Notes: generated by a model not told the origin, from the letters alone. Counted from the stretch's first letter, positions 1 to 9,243 are shown. The stretch is DNA of 64,000 nt from Sulfitobacter sp. M05 (GCF_029285175.1 NZ_JABEDH010000007.1:62001-126000), one strand, 5' to 3'. Translations and numbers: made by a program.

Positions 1-1
1 T

Positions 2-3000
2 TTCTGGAATGCGGTGGAAGCCAACGAGGGGCGCAAAGACGCGCAGTTAGCGCGCGAATTCGTCCTGGCACTTCCCGTCGAATTGACGACAGAGCAGAAC
101 ATTGAGCTAGTACGGGACTTCGTTGCGCGAGAATTGTCTGCGCATGGGATCGTCGCGGACTGGGCCTATCACGACATGCCCAACAACCCGCATGTGCATT
201 TGATGACGTCATTGCGTCCACTGACAGAAGAAGGGTTCGGGGCCAAGCGTGTGCCGGTCTTGGGTGATGATGGCGCACCTGTCCGGGGTAAGGACGGCAA
301 GATCCGTTATGAGCAATTCACCGGCGGACTAGAGCGATTGCGTGAGATGCGCGCGGCCTGGGCAGAAACGCAGAACCATCATCTTGCCAAACATGGTCAC
401 GACATCCGGGTTGATCATCGGTCCTTTGAAGAGCTAGGGATTGATGCGGTCCCGAGTAAACATCGCGGACCCGCCTCGGACAACATGGATGCGCGAGGCG
501 ATGTGTCGGAACTGGCCGAGAAAGCCAAACTTGCGGCGCGGGAAAACTATCTGCGCTATGCCGATGATCCGACGCTTGTTCTCAAAAAGATCACCACGCA
601 GAAGGCTGTATTCACACGCCATGACATCGCTCGTGAAATCCACAGAACCGAATGTTCAGCGTCTGAGTTCCAGTCACTCTTCTATCAAGTTGGCGCGCAT
701 GAAGAATTGGTGCCAGTGGCCGCACCTGCCTTCGATCCATTCACAGGAGATGCCACAAGCGAGGCGATGTTCTCAACCCGGACGATGGTCGAGCTGGAAC
801 ATCAGATGGTGCAAAACATTGATGGTCTTGCAAGCCGCATATCGGCTCAAATCGCTGATCGTGATCTCGACAAAGCCTACAAGTTGTTCGAAGCGAAGCG
901 TGGGTTTGATCTGACTTATCAACAGAAGATGGTGGTCCGGCATCTGACGCGGGAGACAGGCGCGGCGGCTTTGGTGGGATATGCGGGCGCAGGGAAATCA
1001 ACGGCAACCGAGGCGACACGGATTGCCTTTGAGGCCCAAGGCCACACGGTGGTCGGTGGCGCATTGGCCGGTATTGCGGCCGATAATCTGCGGTCGGAAG
1101 CTGGCATTGAAAGTCGAACCTTGGCCTCTTGGGAGTACCAATGGGCCAAAGGGGATATGCTGCCGAACGCAAAAACAGTGTTCGTGATGGACGAGGCGGG
1201 CATGGTGTCGTCCCGCCAGATGGAGAGCATCACGCGCACCCTGAACGAGGTCGGAGCGCGGATGATCGTGCTTGGCGATGCGCGGCAGCTCCAGCCGATC
1301 CAGGCTGGTGCCGCGTTCCGCGCCTTTGTCGATGTGACGGGATACGCGGAGCTCGACAGCGTCGTGCGCCAGCATGAGCCGTGGATGCGCGATGCGGCAA
1401 TCGCGTTCGGATCGGGCAGGGCGCATGAGGGGGTTGCGGCCTATCTTGAGCATGGAAAGCTCGGCTGGTCTGAAAGCAATGAAGATGCGCGGGCCGATCT
1501 TATCCGGGACTGGTTGCCATATCATCAGGCATCAGCCGACATCACCATCATGGCGCATCGCAACAAGGATGTGATCTCGCTTAACGTCGCGGCGCGGGAG
1601 ATGCTGAAGTCCCAAGGCGCGCTTGGTGAGGAGCATGCGTTTGCATCGGAGCGTGGCAAAAAGCCGTTCGCAGCGGGAGATCAAATCCTATTTCTGAAGA
1701 ACGAACGCAGCCTCGGTGTGTTCAATGGATCGACAGGATCTGTCGTTGAAGCCGATAAGAACCTGCTCAAGGTCTTGGTCGAAGGACAGGTCGATCCAAT
1801 CACGCTGCGGGCTAACGAGTACAATCATATCGACTATGGGTATGCGCGCACGATCCACAAGGAGCAGGGCAACACGGTCGACCGCTCCTTTGTCTATCTG
1901 TCTCCGACAATGGACGCGCAGCTCTCTTACGTGGCGCTCACCCGGCACCGTGATGACGTGTCCCTCTACGCCTCACGAGAGGATTATCGCAGCAAAGGCG
2001 AGTTGGTGGAAATGATGATCCGCGACCGGCTGCAGGATTCAACGGCCCTCTATCGTGACGGGGTGGATTACAAAGACGTCGTACGCGGCTTTGCCGAACG
2101 GCGCGGGTTCACGACCACACGTGTCATCACCGATTTCGTCAAAGCCAATGTCCAGTACCTGCGCGAGCGGCTCGATCACTTGGCTGCGCGGTTCGACAAA
2201 TTGTGTCACCCGGCACCGGAGCGTCAAAACACGCCAGACAATTCGATCCTTCTTCCGGAAAGGGAAGAGGGCAGGGACGTTACGTTGCGCGTTCACGTTG
2301 CCGTCCGGCCGCCCGAGATGTCGGTACATCTGCAGAAGTCCTTGCACCGACTGTCACACACTCTGGCATCGGAGACGATCCGTGGCCGCAAAGAACGGGG
2401 CTTTGCGCGCCGGGCGCATTATGAGCTGAACCTGGCCCTGTCAGCGGAAGAGCTGCGGTCGTTCAACGCAGACCTCCGGTCGGTGTTTCCCAAAGATACG
2501 ATCTTGAATCACGGCTCGCACACGCCAAACGACGACGCGCCGGTTCTGTGCGGTTTGCCCGACGTCTGGCAGCAGTTCGCCCACGAGAACTGGGCCGAGG
2601 TGTTTGCCGCCCAGTGGGCTGAAACGCAAGCGACACTACAACCGCTAATCGAGCGGATCCGGCCATGGGATGTCGCACGTGCAACGGCGTTCACCGATGG
2701 GACAAATCGGTCACCATCGAAGGTGCTCAACATAACCCGAAACCATTCAGCAGATCAAACAAGAGATAAAGTGAGGTCCAACATGCCGCCAGAAAAACCA
2801 TTGATCAATGCCGTTCTTGATCTGCCGCCGTTGCAGGATCAAGAGCTGCGCGTTCGTGCCGCCGAACACATAGATGCGCGCCCGAGCCTGGCCATGGCAA
2901 ATGATGCGGCGTTCCGGATCTATGTCGAACCGAAAAAGGCCGTTGCCCGAATGGTGGCGCAGTACATCGAGCAAGGAGACACCAGGGCATTGGTTTCCGA

Positions 3001-3571
3001 AATCGAACGGTCGCCGGAATACTTTGGCGATATACAAGGCAAGACGCGACTTGGAATCGCAAACGGAGATCGCCGCTCGGCACTTGAACTGACGCCAAGT
3101 ATGGCCCGAAAAATGGATGAGCACCTCACCGTATTGGACGAGATCAAACTCGACATTGTCGCAGCACATGAAGTGCGACAGGTCGCCATGCGCAAACCAA
3201 TCTCCGATCTGTCGCCTGAAGCGATCGCTTACATGGAGCGAATGACCCAAGTCCATAAGATGCCGTCAGGGCCGGAAAAGGAGGATCGAACCAGACTATT
3301 GGTTGCAGACACAGCGTCGGTTCAAGAAGTCATCCGTTTCCGCCAAGGTCTCACCGAGCGCTTCGGCAAGGGGGATGAAGCCATCCGGAACGGTATTGAT
3401 CAGGACCCAGCATTGAAATCGCGATCAGCTTCAGAGCGCAAACGCATTCAGGACCGAGCCGATGTTGTCGCCCATGCGATCCCCGTCATCAGCCAGATGC
3501 GGGAGCAGATCCAACGGCTGGATCGCACACCGGATCGCGGAAGGGATCAGTCTCGCGGGATCGAACGATGA
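2..3571 (+). CDS. traA: TraA conjugative relaxase/helicase, 5'-truncated by window edge
   Basis: The frame is open from base 2 (F-W-N-A-V-E-A-N-E-G), so the real start lies upstream and the N-terminal catalytic tyrosine is outside the window. What remains is the end of a MobA/MobL relaxase domain with its metal-binding His cluster (NNPHVHLMTS, about residue 57 after the GTG at 14), then a TraI/RecD-type helicase with Walker A GYAGAGKST (about 322-330) and Walker B FVMDEAGMVS (about 390-400), followed by a long charged C-terminal region. Ti-type TraA nicks plasmid DNA at oriT and unwinds the transferred strand. The stop codon overlaps the ATG of a truncated downstream ORF at 3568, as in a translationally coupled operon. 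It is backbone DNA, richer in GC than the next genes. Confidence 0.93.
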   Translation, partial: FWNAVEANEGRKDAQLAREFVLALPVELTTEQNIELVRDFVARELSAHGIVADWAYHDMPNNPHVHLMTSLRPLTEEGFGAKRVPVLGDDGAPVRGKDGKIRYEQFTGGLERLREMRAAWAETQNHHLAKHGHDIRVDHRSFEELGIDAVPSKHRGPASDNMDARGDVSELAEKAKLAARENYLRYADDPTLVLKKITTQKAVFTRHDIAREIHRTECSASEFQSLFYQVGAHEELVPVAAPAFDPFTGDATSEAMFSTRTMVELEHQMVQNIDGLASRISAQIADRDLDKAYKLFEAKRGFDLTYQQKMVVRHLTRETGAAALVGYAGAGKSTATEATRIAFEAQGHTVVGGALAGIAADNLRSEAGIESRTLASWEYQWAKGDMLPNAKTVFVMDEAGMVSSRQMESITRTLNEVGARMIVLGDARQLQPIQAGAAFRAFVDVTGYAELDSVVRQHEPWMRDAAIAFGSGRAHEGVAAYLEHGKLGWSESNEDARADLIRDWLPYHQASADITIMAHRNKDVISLNVAAREMLKSQGALGEEHAFASERGKKPFAAGDQILFLKNERSLGVFNGSTGSVVEADKNLLKVLVEGQVDPITLRANEYNHIDYGYARTIHKEQGNTVDRSFVYLSPTMDAQLSYVALTRHRDDVSLYASREDYRSKGELVEMMIRDRLQDSTALYRDGVDYKDVVRGFAERRGFTTTRVITDFVKANVQYLRERLDHLAARFDKLCHPAPERQNTPDNSILLPEREEGRDVTLRVHVAVRPPEMSVHLQKSLHRLSHTLASETIRGRKERGFARRAHYELNLALSAEELRSFNADLRSVFPKDTILNHGSHTPNDDAPVLCGLPDVWQQFAHENWAEVFAAQWAETQATLQPLIERIRPWDVARATAFTDGTNRSPSKVLNITRNHSADQTRDKVRSNMPPEKPLINAVLDLPPLQDQELRVRAAEHIDARPSLAMANDAAFRIYVEPKKAVARMVAQYIEQGDTRALVSEIERSPEYFGDIQGKTRLGIANGDRRSALELTPSMARKMDEHLTVLDEIKLDIVAAHEVRQVAMRKPISDLSPEAIAYMERMTQVHKMPSGPEKEDRTRLLVADTASVQEVIRFRQGLTERFGKGDEAIRNGIDQDPALKSRSASERKRIQDRADVVAHAIPVISQMREQIQRLDRTPDRGRDQSRGIER

Positions 3572-3618
3572 GCCGTGACCAAGCGGAAATAGCGCGTCTG
3601 ATCGTCAGACCCAGCTAA
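3568..3618 (+). pseudogene. Remnant of the gene that followed traA (first 16 codons)
   Basis: An ATG overlaps the traA stop (ATGA) and reads M-S-R-D-Q-A-E-I-A-R-L-I-V-R-P-S before a TAA at 3616. The overlap and the charged, alphaproteobacterial-looking start suggest the beginning of the next operon gene, cut off when foreign DNA was joined near 3600-3620. The tail of a convergent gene (stop at 3605) overlaps it. It could also be a chance overlap; a related plasmid without the island would settle it. Confidence 0.4.
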
Positions 3619-4570
3619 CGGGTTCAAGCGCGATATTATCGAGTGTGCTGTGGAGATTTTCTGTGAGGTGTGGGCAAAGCGGTTTGATAGGTCTGCGGCA
3701 TAACGGCGAGGCCAGCAGGCCGCGCGCGTGGGCCACCTCACGAAAGACCATCTCGCGCGTGTCGGCATCATGACCATTGAGCAAAGTTGTCAGGGGCACG
3801 AGCTTGTTGTGGATCGCCTGCGCGTCTGGAAAACGGCTATTGCGCGATGCATTGTATAGCGCTGCTACCTCGTGCGGAACAATGTATGCGAAGGATGACA
3901 GAACACCGTCGACGCCGGTGTTGAGATTATGGAAGAGTGCCCCTTCAGAGGAAGTTAGCAATGCCAACGGTCGGTCTGCAGTTTTGAGCGCATAGTAATC
4001 CTGATCGTAGTGCAGCACATTGTCACCATGGCGCATGTCGAAGCCAAGGATTTGACGTCCCATACTGGCCAGAAGCGCGATTTCTGCGGGTGTATCGGTC
4101 CAACGGTCCTCGCCAATACCCAAATCGAGGATGACGGGCAGGGCAAGGCAATCAGTGAGCGCAACTATGCGTGTGATCCGTTCCCCAAGCGCCTGTCCAT
4201 CACAGCCTTTTTGCCATTTAGGTAGGAAGCTGATGATCGCGTCCGCACCGGCTGTTTTGCAAGCGATCACCTCCTCGAAAATCGCCTCGGATAATTCTCC
4301 AACACAGGAGACGAGGATCTGACCGTTCTTGAGGCCTTTCCGAGTGCAGCGGATAACTTCAAGGCGTTCCTCGGGGGTCAGTGTCGGGCGTTCGCGCAGG
4401 CTCGTGTTCACGGCAATGCCGATCACGCCATCGATCTGTGACAGCCTTCGGGCCTGATCGGTGATAGACTTGCACATGACGTCGCCCGCCTCATCGAAAG
4501 GCGTCAACGTGGAGGCAATGATGCCTCCAATAAGGTCTTCATGAGTAATGATTCGTCTTACAGAGCACAT
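3605..4570 (-). CDS. Divergent dihydrodipicolinate synthase-fold protein lacking the catalytic Lys
   Basis: 321 aa from the ATG at 4570, chosen because AGGAAGG lies 9 nt upstream; an in-frame ATG at 4645 has no such site. The pattern is that of the DapA/NanA TIM-barrel family: TLTPFDEAGD near residue 21, LTPEERLEVI near 64, GADAIISFLPKW near 108. Family members condense pyruvate with aldehydes through a Schiff-base lysine. Here the matching stretch reads GFDMRHGD (176-183) with Asp where Lys is expected, the GTTGE loop is replaced by NTSLRE, and the active-site Tyr region reads LPKWQK. It therefore probably does not form the usual Schiff base. It is divergently transcribed from the membrane protein at 4761. 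Function unknown. Confidence 0.75.
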   Translation of the reverse strand: MCSVRRIITHEDLIGGIIASTLTPFDEAGDVMCKSITDQARRLSQIDGVIGIAVNTSLRERPTLTPEERLEVIRCTRKGLKNGQILVSCVGELSEAIFEEVIACKTAGADAIISFLPKWQKGCDGQALGERITRIVALTDCLALPVILDLGIGEDRWTDTPAEIALLASMGRQILGFDMRHGDNVLHYDQDYYALKTADRPLALLTSSEGALFHNLNTGVDGVLSSFAYIVPHEVAALYNASRNSRFPDAQAIHNKLVPLTTLLNGHDADTREMVFREVAHARGLLASPLCRRPIKPLCPHLTENLHSTLDNIALEPVSWV

Positions 4571-4760
4571 CTTGCTTTTCCTTCCTAAAAGTCTGGTCTC
4601 AGAGAAAAAATATGAGGCCGTGAGCGCAGACCGGTTTAGTTTCACGCAAAACTGGCGCGTTTATGCTTAAGTCAGGTGCTCGCAGAAGTAGAAATTCTAT
4701 CACTTGCAAATGCACGATACGATACGACATGGAACGACACGCAACGTCGAGAAGGGTTCT

Positions 4761-6341
4761 ATGTCACTGATAAAGAACAATAGGTTTTTTATTCCGCCAC
4801 CTGATGATGAAAGCGACTTCAAAGTGGTTTTTCATCAGATGGCGAGGGTGGGTGCGGGACGGCCCGTAGACGACAAAGGGATTCCTGAGGGCCCTTGGAC
4901 AGCAGAACTCCTTACGGATGCGATTTCACGCATTGATGCCAATCGTTCGGGCGTCGAATTACGAACGGTCCAGCGATGGTTTGAGTGCAATGACACCGGG
5001 ATTAGCTCCGAGAACATTCGTTGGTTGGCGAGGGTTTTTGGGTGTGGTGATCCGGTTGCTATCAGTGAATGGCAGATGGAGCTAAGTAACGCGCAATCAC
5101 GGCTGACGGTGAAGAGACGAGAGAGGAAGAGAGCGGAAAACAGCGATGCCAAGGGACCAACCATTGACGACGCGACAAGGCAAACGAAACGCGTTCGCAA
5201 GGGCTTAGCCGAAAAATGTGAGTGGTTGCTTAGTGGCGAAGCATCAATGAATTTGCTTGTCTCATATTGGTTAGTTTTTGGCGCGTTAGGGCTGATGAAT
5301 TACGCTTTGGGCACACTCAGCGTCACCTACAGCCCCGAAGACGGCTTGAACAAGCAAGTGGGCTTCATTTGGGCACCGACGCTGACAATCTTACCGTTAG
5401 TCGTGCTTCCACTTTACATATTGTCTGTCAACGACCTGATATCATTTTGGAAAAACGGAGCGCGATCTCAATGCGCCGTAAGTGAACAAAACACTGACTT
5501 TTCAACAAGCGCGGATGGTTGGATGTTGAAGGTGAAGTCGTTCTCCTTCTCATTTTGGGCGATAGCGCTATTCAGCCTCTTCTTAGTTTTCGGGTTCCAA
5601 TGGGCAGGTATTTATCTACCAGCCTACATGTCAGGCGACACCGGCGGTGTTCAAGTCGACCGATATCTTGTGGCACTGTCGCGCCCCGAAGTGATATCAA
5701 TTCAACAGGCTATGATACTGTCAGGGGTCGGCTACCTCTACACTGCCTCTTACATAGCCATCTTTTTGTTGGGCCTGCTATTTCTGGTTATTATCGCTCT
5801 CGACTACCGAGAAACTTGCGGTCATTCGACACAACAGACTCTCGCGACGACAGGTTTGACAATCCGAGAAGCTGGAAACAGAATTATCTGGGGGAGCTTT
5901 AGGATAGCTGCCCTTGGTTTGTGGATCGCAACGCTTGTTAAGCTTCAAATCGTTTACTTGTCGTCGGATGCAAAAGATTTCGTGAGTTGGTTAAGTTGGG
6001 ATGCGCAGGCTGCCCTGGGCTTGATAGCAACTCAAAACGGTTGGCTGGACAACAGTTCTGTAAGCCATTTTACGACCTTTCTTATGATGGCCGTCACAGT
6101 TGCCACCTTCGGCTTCTGCTTTGCGAAAGTTCATGAGGCCTATGCAGGATTGCCTTTTGACGATGACAAAGACCGCTCAGGGCAAGTTAGAGACCTCATT
6201 GTCAGGATGAGCGCTGTGATCATCTTATTGTCTGCAAATTTACTTTTGGTAGGTCGATTTGAAGGCTTCTCACTTCTTGTAGCTCTAAGTGTCATTGCCA
6301 CGTTCTACGTGGTTCGCAGGCCAAGTCTTAATCAATCGTAG
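4761..6341 (+). CDS. Multi-pass membrane protein with HTH-like N-terminus (RcgA-like)
   Basis: 526 aa. The ATG at 4761 is preferred over the one at 4704 because GAAGGG lies just upstream. Residues of about 50-130 form a soluble helical region (AISRIDANRSGVELRTVQRW, then SSENIRWLARVFGCGDP) that looks like a helix-turn-helix. A basic linker (KRRERKRAE) follows, then about eight hydrophobic segments. I recall such proteins as the 'RcgA family putative transporter' of Rhodobacterales, next to an RcgR hydrolase; this is memory, not a search. The hydrolase starts 8 nt downstream, so the two are surely co-transcribed. Codon use is more AT-rich than in the flanking backbone, consistent with acquisition. 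Confidence 0.65.
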   Translation: MSLIKNNRFFIPPPDDESDFKVVFHQMARVGAGRPVDDKGIPEGPWTAELLTDAISRIDANRSGVELRTVQRWFECNDTGISSENIRWLARVFGCGDPVAISEWQMELSNAQSRLTVKRRERKRAENSDAKGPTIDDATRQTKRVRKGLAEKCEWLLSGEASMNLLVSYWLVFGALGLMNYALGTLSVTYSPEDGLNKQVGFIWAPTLTILPLVVLPLYILSVNDLISFWKNGARSQCAVSEQNTDFSTSADGWMLKVKSFSFSFWAIALFSLFLVFGFQWAGIYLPAYMSGDTGGVQVDRYLVALSRPEVISIQQAMILSGVGYLYTASYIAIFLLGLLFLVIIALDYRETCGHSTQQTLATTGLTIREAGNRIIWGSFRIAALGLWIATLVKLQIVYLSSDAKDFVSWLSWDAQAALGLIATQNGWLDNSSVSHFTTFLMMAVTVATFGFCFAKVHEAYAGLPFDDDKDRSGQVRDLIVRMSAVIILLSANLLLVGRFEGFSLLVALSVIATFYVVRRPSLNQS

Positions 6342-6349
6342 GTGGATAC

Positions 6350-7303
6350 ATGGAACAGGCAAAATTCTACTCAGAAATTGCGGACGGGCCCTCTCAGGGC
6401 GCGGCCTATTGGGTTCACACAAATGATAACGTGCGCCTGCGTGTAGGCACTTATGGAGCTGACAAGGATCGCAAAGGGACCATCTTGCTATTCCTGGGAC
6501 GCTTTGGGTACATCGAAAGGTATGGGCGGGTTGCCAAGGATTTTGACAAAAATGGATTTTCGACGGTTGTGATCGATTGGCGGAGCCAAGGGCTCTCCGA
6601 TCGGATGGCCGATGACCGGCACACGGGCCATGTTCATCGTTTTTCAGATTACCAGAAAGATGTTGCGGCAATGGTCAAAGCGGCCGAAGAACTTGAACTG
6701 CCGAAGCCTTGGTACCTGGTCGGAATTTCGATGGGAGCCTGTATCGGCCTACGGGCAATGCTAGAAGGTTTACCTGTTGCAGCGACTGCCTTTATCTCCC
6801 CTATGTTCGGCATAAAAATGTCACCGTTACAGCGAATTGCAGCTTGGCCCCTCTCATGGGCGGCGCAGAAGATTGGCAAAGGCCACATCTATGTTCCCGG
6901 TGAGAGTGGCGAAATTTATATGTTAACGACGCCTTTCGAAAAAAATAATCTGACCCGCAATCCAGTCATGTATCAATACTGGGTCGACCAGGCTCGGGCC
7001 GTCCCTGATTTGCAAATTGGTGGACCGAGCATGGCGTGGCTCTATCAAGGTCTCTCTGAATGTCGAAACCTTTCGAAAATGCGTTCACCTGATATCCCCT
7101 GCATTACGTTTTGTGGTGAATTGGACGAATTGGTCGACAACCTCGCGATAAAAGATCGTATGGAAAGATGGCCAAATGGGACGTTCGAGGTGATCAAAAA
7201 TGCAAAGCACGATGTGTTGACGGAAATTCCTGAAATCGGTGGAGAGGTGATGCATCAGATAGTCGAACTGTTCAGCAGCACAAAGACAGTGGGGAACGCT
7301 TAA
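6350..7303 (+). CDS. Alpha/beta hydrolase (serine hydrolase, lysophospholipase/lactonase-like)
   Basis: 317 aa, no signal peptide. The nucleophile elbow GISMGA puts the catalytic Ser at residue 127; the acid is likely in CGELDEL and the His in NAKHDVL near the C-terminus, so the triad is complete. An oxyanion-type region (LFLGRFGY) is near residue 47. The substrate cannot be read from sequence. In Rhodobacterales this arrangement is, as far as I recall, annotated as a putative quorum-lactone hydrolase (RcgR) paired with the upstream membrane protein. It follows that gene by 8 nt with a GGTGG site. A monoacylglycerol or lysophospholipid esterase is the main alternative. Confidence 0.8.
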   Translation: MEQAKFYSEIADGPSQGAAYWVHTNDNVRLRVGTYGADKDRKGTILLFLGRFGYIERYGRVAKDFDKNGFSTVVIDWRSQGLSDRMADDRHTGHVHRFSDYQKDVAAMVKAAEELELPKPWYLVGISMGACIGLRAMLEGLPVAATAFISPMFGIKMSPLQRIAAWPLSWAAQKIGKGHIYVPGESGEIYMLTTPFEKNNLTRNPVMYQYWVDQARAVPDLQIGGPSMAWLYQGLSECRNLSKMRSPDIPCITFCGELDELVDNLAIKDRMERWPNGTFEVIKNAKHDVLTEIPEIGGEVMHQIVELFSSTKTVGNA

Positions 7304-7357
7304 AACACGCCGCCCAATTTAGAATGTGTCCTTCCATCAGTTAAGCGATCTGCTAAC

Positions 7358-7888
7358 TTACTGACGCCTCCGGGCAAGCTCTCTATAAAGGGCGGGCTGG
7401 GACACCCCTATGCCATCAGCAACACACACCCATCCCCCTTTCGCTGGTTTACCGAATAGGTCCAACCAGGCGTCCAATCGGTCTGAGACGCGCCGGAGTC
7501 TGAGTATTTCAATGCGGGCGCGTTGGGCCTGAACCTCACGGGCGCTGGTTTCGATCAGACCGAGAGCCGCTTTGGGTGATTTTTGGAGTTCCGCCAGAAA
7601 GGCAGCCTTGGGCAGGTAGGCAACAATTGCGGGTTGGCGGACGATTGCATCGCAATGGTAAGCGTCCGCAAATAGCGAAGCTTCCGCAAGCGCCATGCCT
7701 TCCGAAGCGATATGTAATGTTAATGCCGACCCATCTGTCATGGGGCGTTCCAACGCAATTTGGCCGGACCGCACAAGATACATAAATTCCACAGGATCCT
7801 CGCGACGGAACAAAGTTGCACCCGCTTTGAGACTGCGCCCCAATCCCCCATCAAAGATTTTTTGCCATCCTAACATGATAGATATCAT
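7358..7888 (-). CDS. Crp/Fnr-family transcriptional regulator
   Basis: 176 aa if the ATG at 7888 is used; the ATG at 7876 is equally possible and neither has a clear ribosome site. The N-terminal cyclic-nucleotide-binding fold is visible (LKAGATLFRREDPVEFMYLV, RSGQIALER, then EGMALAEASLF), followed by the long dimer helix and a short helix-turn-helix ending GIGVSQPALYRELARR. No Cys cluster for a 4Fe-4S centre is present, so it is not a classical Fnr. It is divergent from a periplasmic metal-binding protein gene, and an FNR/CRP-like palindrome overlaps its start, which suggests control of itself and that gene. Confidence 0.85.
   Translation of the reverse strand: MISIMLGWQKIFDGGLGRSLKAGATLFRREDPVEFMYLVRSGQIALERPMTDGSALTLHIASEGMALAEASLFADAYHCDAIVRQPAIVAYLPKAAFLAELQKSPKAALGLIETSAREVQAQRARIEILRLRRVSDRLDAWLDLFGKPAKGGWVCVADGIGVSQPALYRELARRRQ
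7875..7888. promoter_or_regulatory. FNR/CRP-like palindromic operator
   Basis: ATGAT-N4-ATCAT is a perfect inverted repeat that fits the TTGAT-N4-ATCAA class at four of five positions in each half. It lies between the divergent Crp/Fnr gene and the gene at 7945 and overlaps the regulator's candidate start codons, as expected for autorepression. Confidence 0.5.
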
Positions 7889-7944
7889 ACAGGGTTCAGG
7901 TGAAAAGGCGTAGACCCAAACGAAAATTATTGATGGAGACGGCC

Positions 7945-8532
7945 ATGAAACCTGCACTTACCATAGCTCTTGCAATCCTGTTGGGAGGCGCAACTTACAT
8001 CTCTGCTCAGACAGCAAAAAATGATCATTCGCAAACGATGGATCATGGCACACATATGAACGATGACAGCTCTGCTATTTCCCTTCTTACAGAACCGGGT
8101 CAAGGCGCGTTTGCGGCCTTGTCGGAGATCATCATGGTGCTTGAAGCTGATCCGGAAACGGATTGGTCGCAAGTCAATCTGGGTGCCTTGCGCGACCACC
8201 TTGTGGATATGGATCGCCTTGTGACCCATACAACAGTCAAAGAGCTGGAGTTGACCAACGGCGTTCGTGTATTAGCAAGCGGTGATGCTGATACGATCGC
8301 AACTCTTCGCCGCATGGTGCCAGCCCACGCCGCCGAACTTGCTAAGGATGGTCGCTGGAATGTCGAAGTCAACGAAAGTCCTGAAGGTCTGGAGCTGACA
8401 GTAACCAGTGCTGATAGTGCGGTCATTGCGCGGATCAGAGGTCTTGGGTTCTTTGGGCTGATGGCAAGTCAGGATCACCACAAAGAACATCATATGATGA
8501 TGGTGCGTGGTGAAAACGCCCACCGAAACTGA
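7945..8532 (+). CDS. Periplasmic His/Met-rich protein, probable metal binding
   Basis: 195 aa from the ATG at 7945, which has GGAGACGGCC directly upstream and gives a clean signal peptide (KPALTIALAILLGGATYISA). The mature N-terminus is rich in His and Met (HSQTMDHGTHM), and the C-terminus ends with DHHKEHHMMMV. The middle is predicted helical with acidic stretches. I do not recognise a named family. Similar His/Met tails are common in periplasmic copper-binding proteins, and the location at the edge of the copper operon agrees. It is divergent from the Crp/Fnr gene. Confidence 0.7.
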   Translation: MKPALTIALAILLGGATYISAQTAKNDHSQTMDHGTHMNDDSSAISLLTEPGQGAFAALSEIIMVLEADPETDWSQVNLGALRDHLVDMDRLVTHTTVKELELTNGVRVLASGDADTIATLRRMVPAHAAELAKDGRWNVEVNESPEGLELTVTSADSAVIARIRGLGFFGLMASQDHHKEHHMMMVRGENAHRN

Positions 8533-8771
8533 AACGCAAACACTGCTTTTCTGGTGCCGCAATCTCACGACAAGCATGTCGTTTACGGATAACCTTTTAA
8601 AAATGCAACTTTCTGGTAGTCGCGCCCGCACTACATAGCAAGAGGGCTGCTGGTTCAGCGTCAAACGTAACAAAACAGTGGAATGGATGAAGCGAGGTCA
8701 ATTTGAGTCTTGATGCCTTTGATCTTTCGACGTTCATTTCACATAGTCACGCTCAAGTTACCAAAATGCAC

Positions 8772-8802
8772 TTGACCTCCACCAACTGGAAGGCTGCATA
8801 AG
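8772..8802 (+). promoter_or_regulatory. CueR-type promoter of copper operon 1
   Basis: A -35 TTGACC (8772-8777) and a -10 CATAAG (8797-8802) are separated by exactly 19 bp. The spacer holds a TCC-N7-GGAAGG dyad, the layout of CueR-activated promoters. The 277-nt stretch from 8533 to 8809 holds nothing else I can support. The predicted transcript would begin only 0-2 nt before the ATG at 8810. Confidence 0.75.
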
Positions 8803-8809
8803 TGCTTTC

Positions 8810-9151
8810 ATGAGATCAATACTGCACCTTTTCCTGATTCTTGTCCTGACTATTGGCGTCGTATTTGCGCCTGAATATGGTTCGGCGAAAGAACCCAGCA
8901 TGGCAATGCAGATGGACGGTCAGGATCAGACTTGTGCGGGATGCCCGTCAACTGATGGTGCGGGCATTATCTGTGACAGTGGATGTACTGTGCCCTGCGG
9001 CCTGGGCGGTTCATCTGCAATGATTGCGCCGCAGAAATCTTCAACACAATTTCCTAAGCCATTCGGTCTCATGCGGTCGAGCATTGATCTGTTGCTCCCA
9101 ATAGGGACAGCACCGGCACTCGATCCTTTCCCCCCGAAACTTCCGATCTAA
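8810..9151 (+). CDS. Small secreted Cys/Met protein, first gene of copper operon 1
   Basis: 113 aa with a signal peptide (MRSILHLFLILVLTIGVVFA). The mature part has a Met-containing stretch (SMAMQM), four to five cysteines (CAGCPST, CDSGCTVPC) and a proline-rich end (DPFPPKLPI). The ATG lies almost at the predicted transcription start and has no ribosome-binding site, so the message may be leaderless. It resembles in design, though not closely in sequence, the protein at 36599, which also follows a CueR-type box. Likely a periplasmic copper ligand or an operon-leading peptide; unrecognised family. Confidence 0.7.
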   Translation: MRSILHLFLILVLTIGVVFAPEYGSAKEPSMAMQMDGQDQTCAGCPSTDGAGIICDSGCTVPCGLGGSSAMIAPQKSSTQFPKPFGLMRSSIDLLLPIGTAPALDPFPPKLPI

Positions 9152-9243
9152 TACATTCTCGGCCTTGCAATCTGCAGGGAGACTGAGCGGTGCATCGCCC
9201 CTGTGTGGCTGAGCGCAGCCCAATTTAGATCAGGAAAGTCTCG

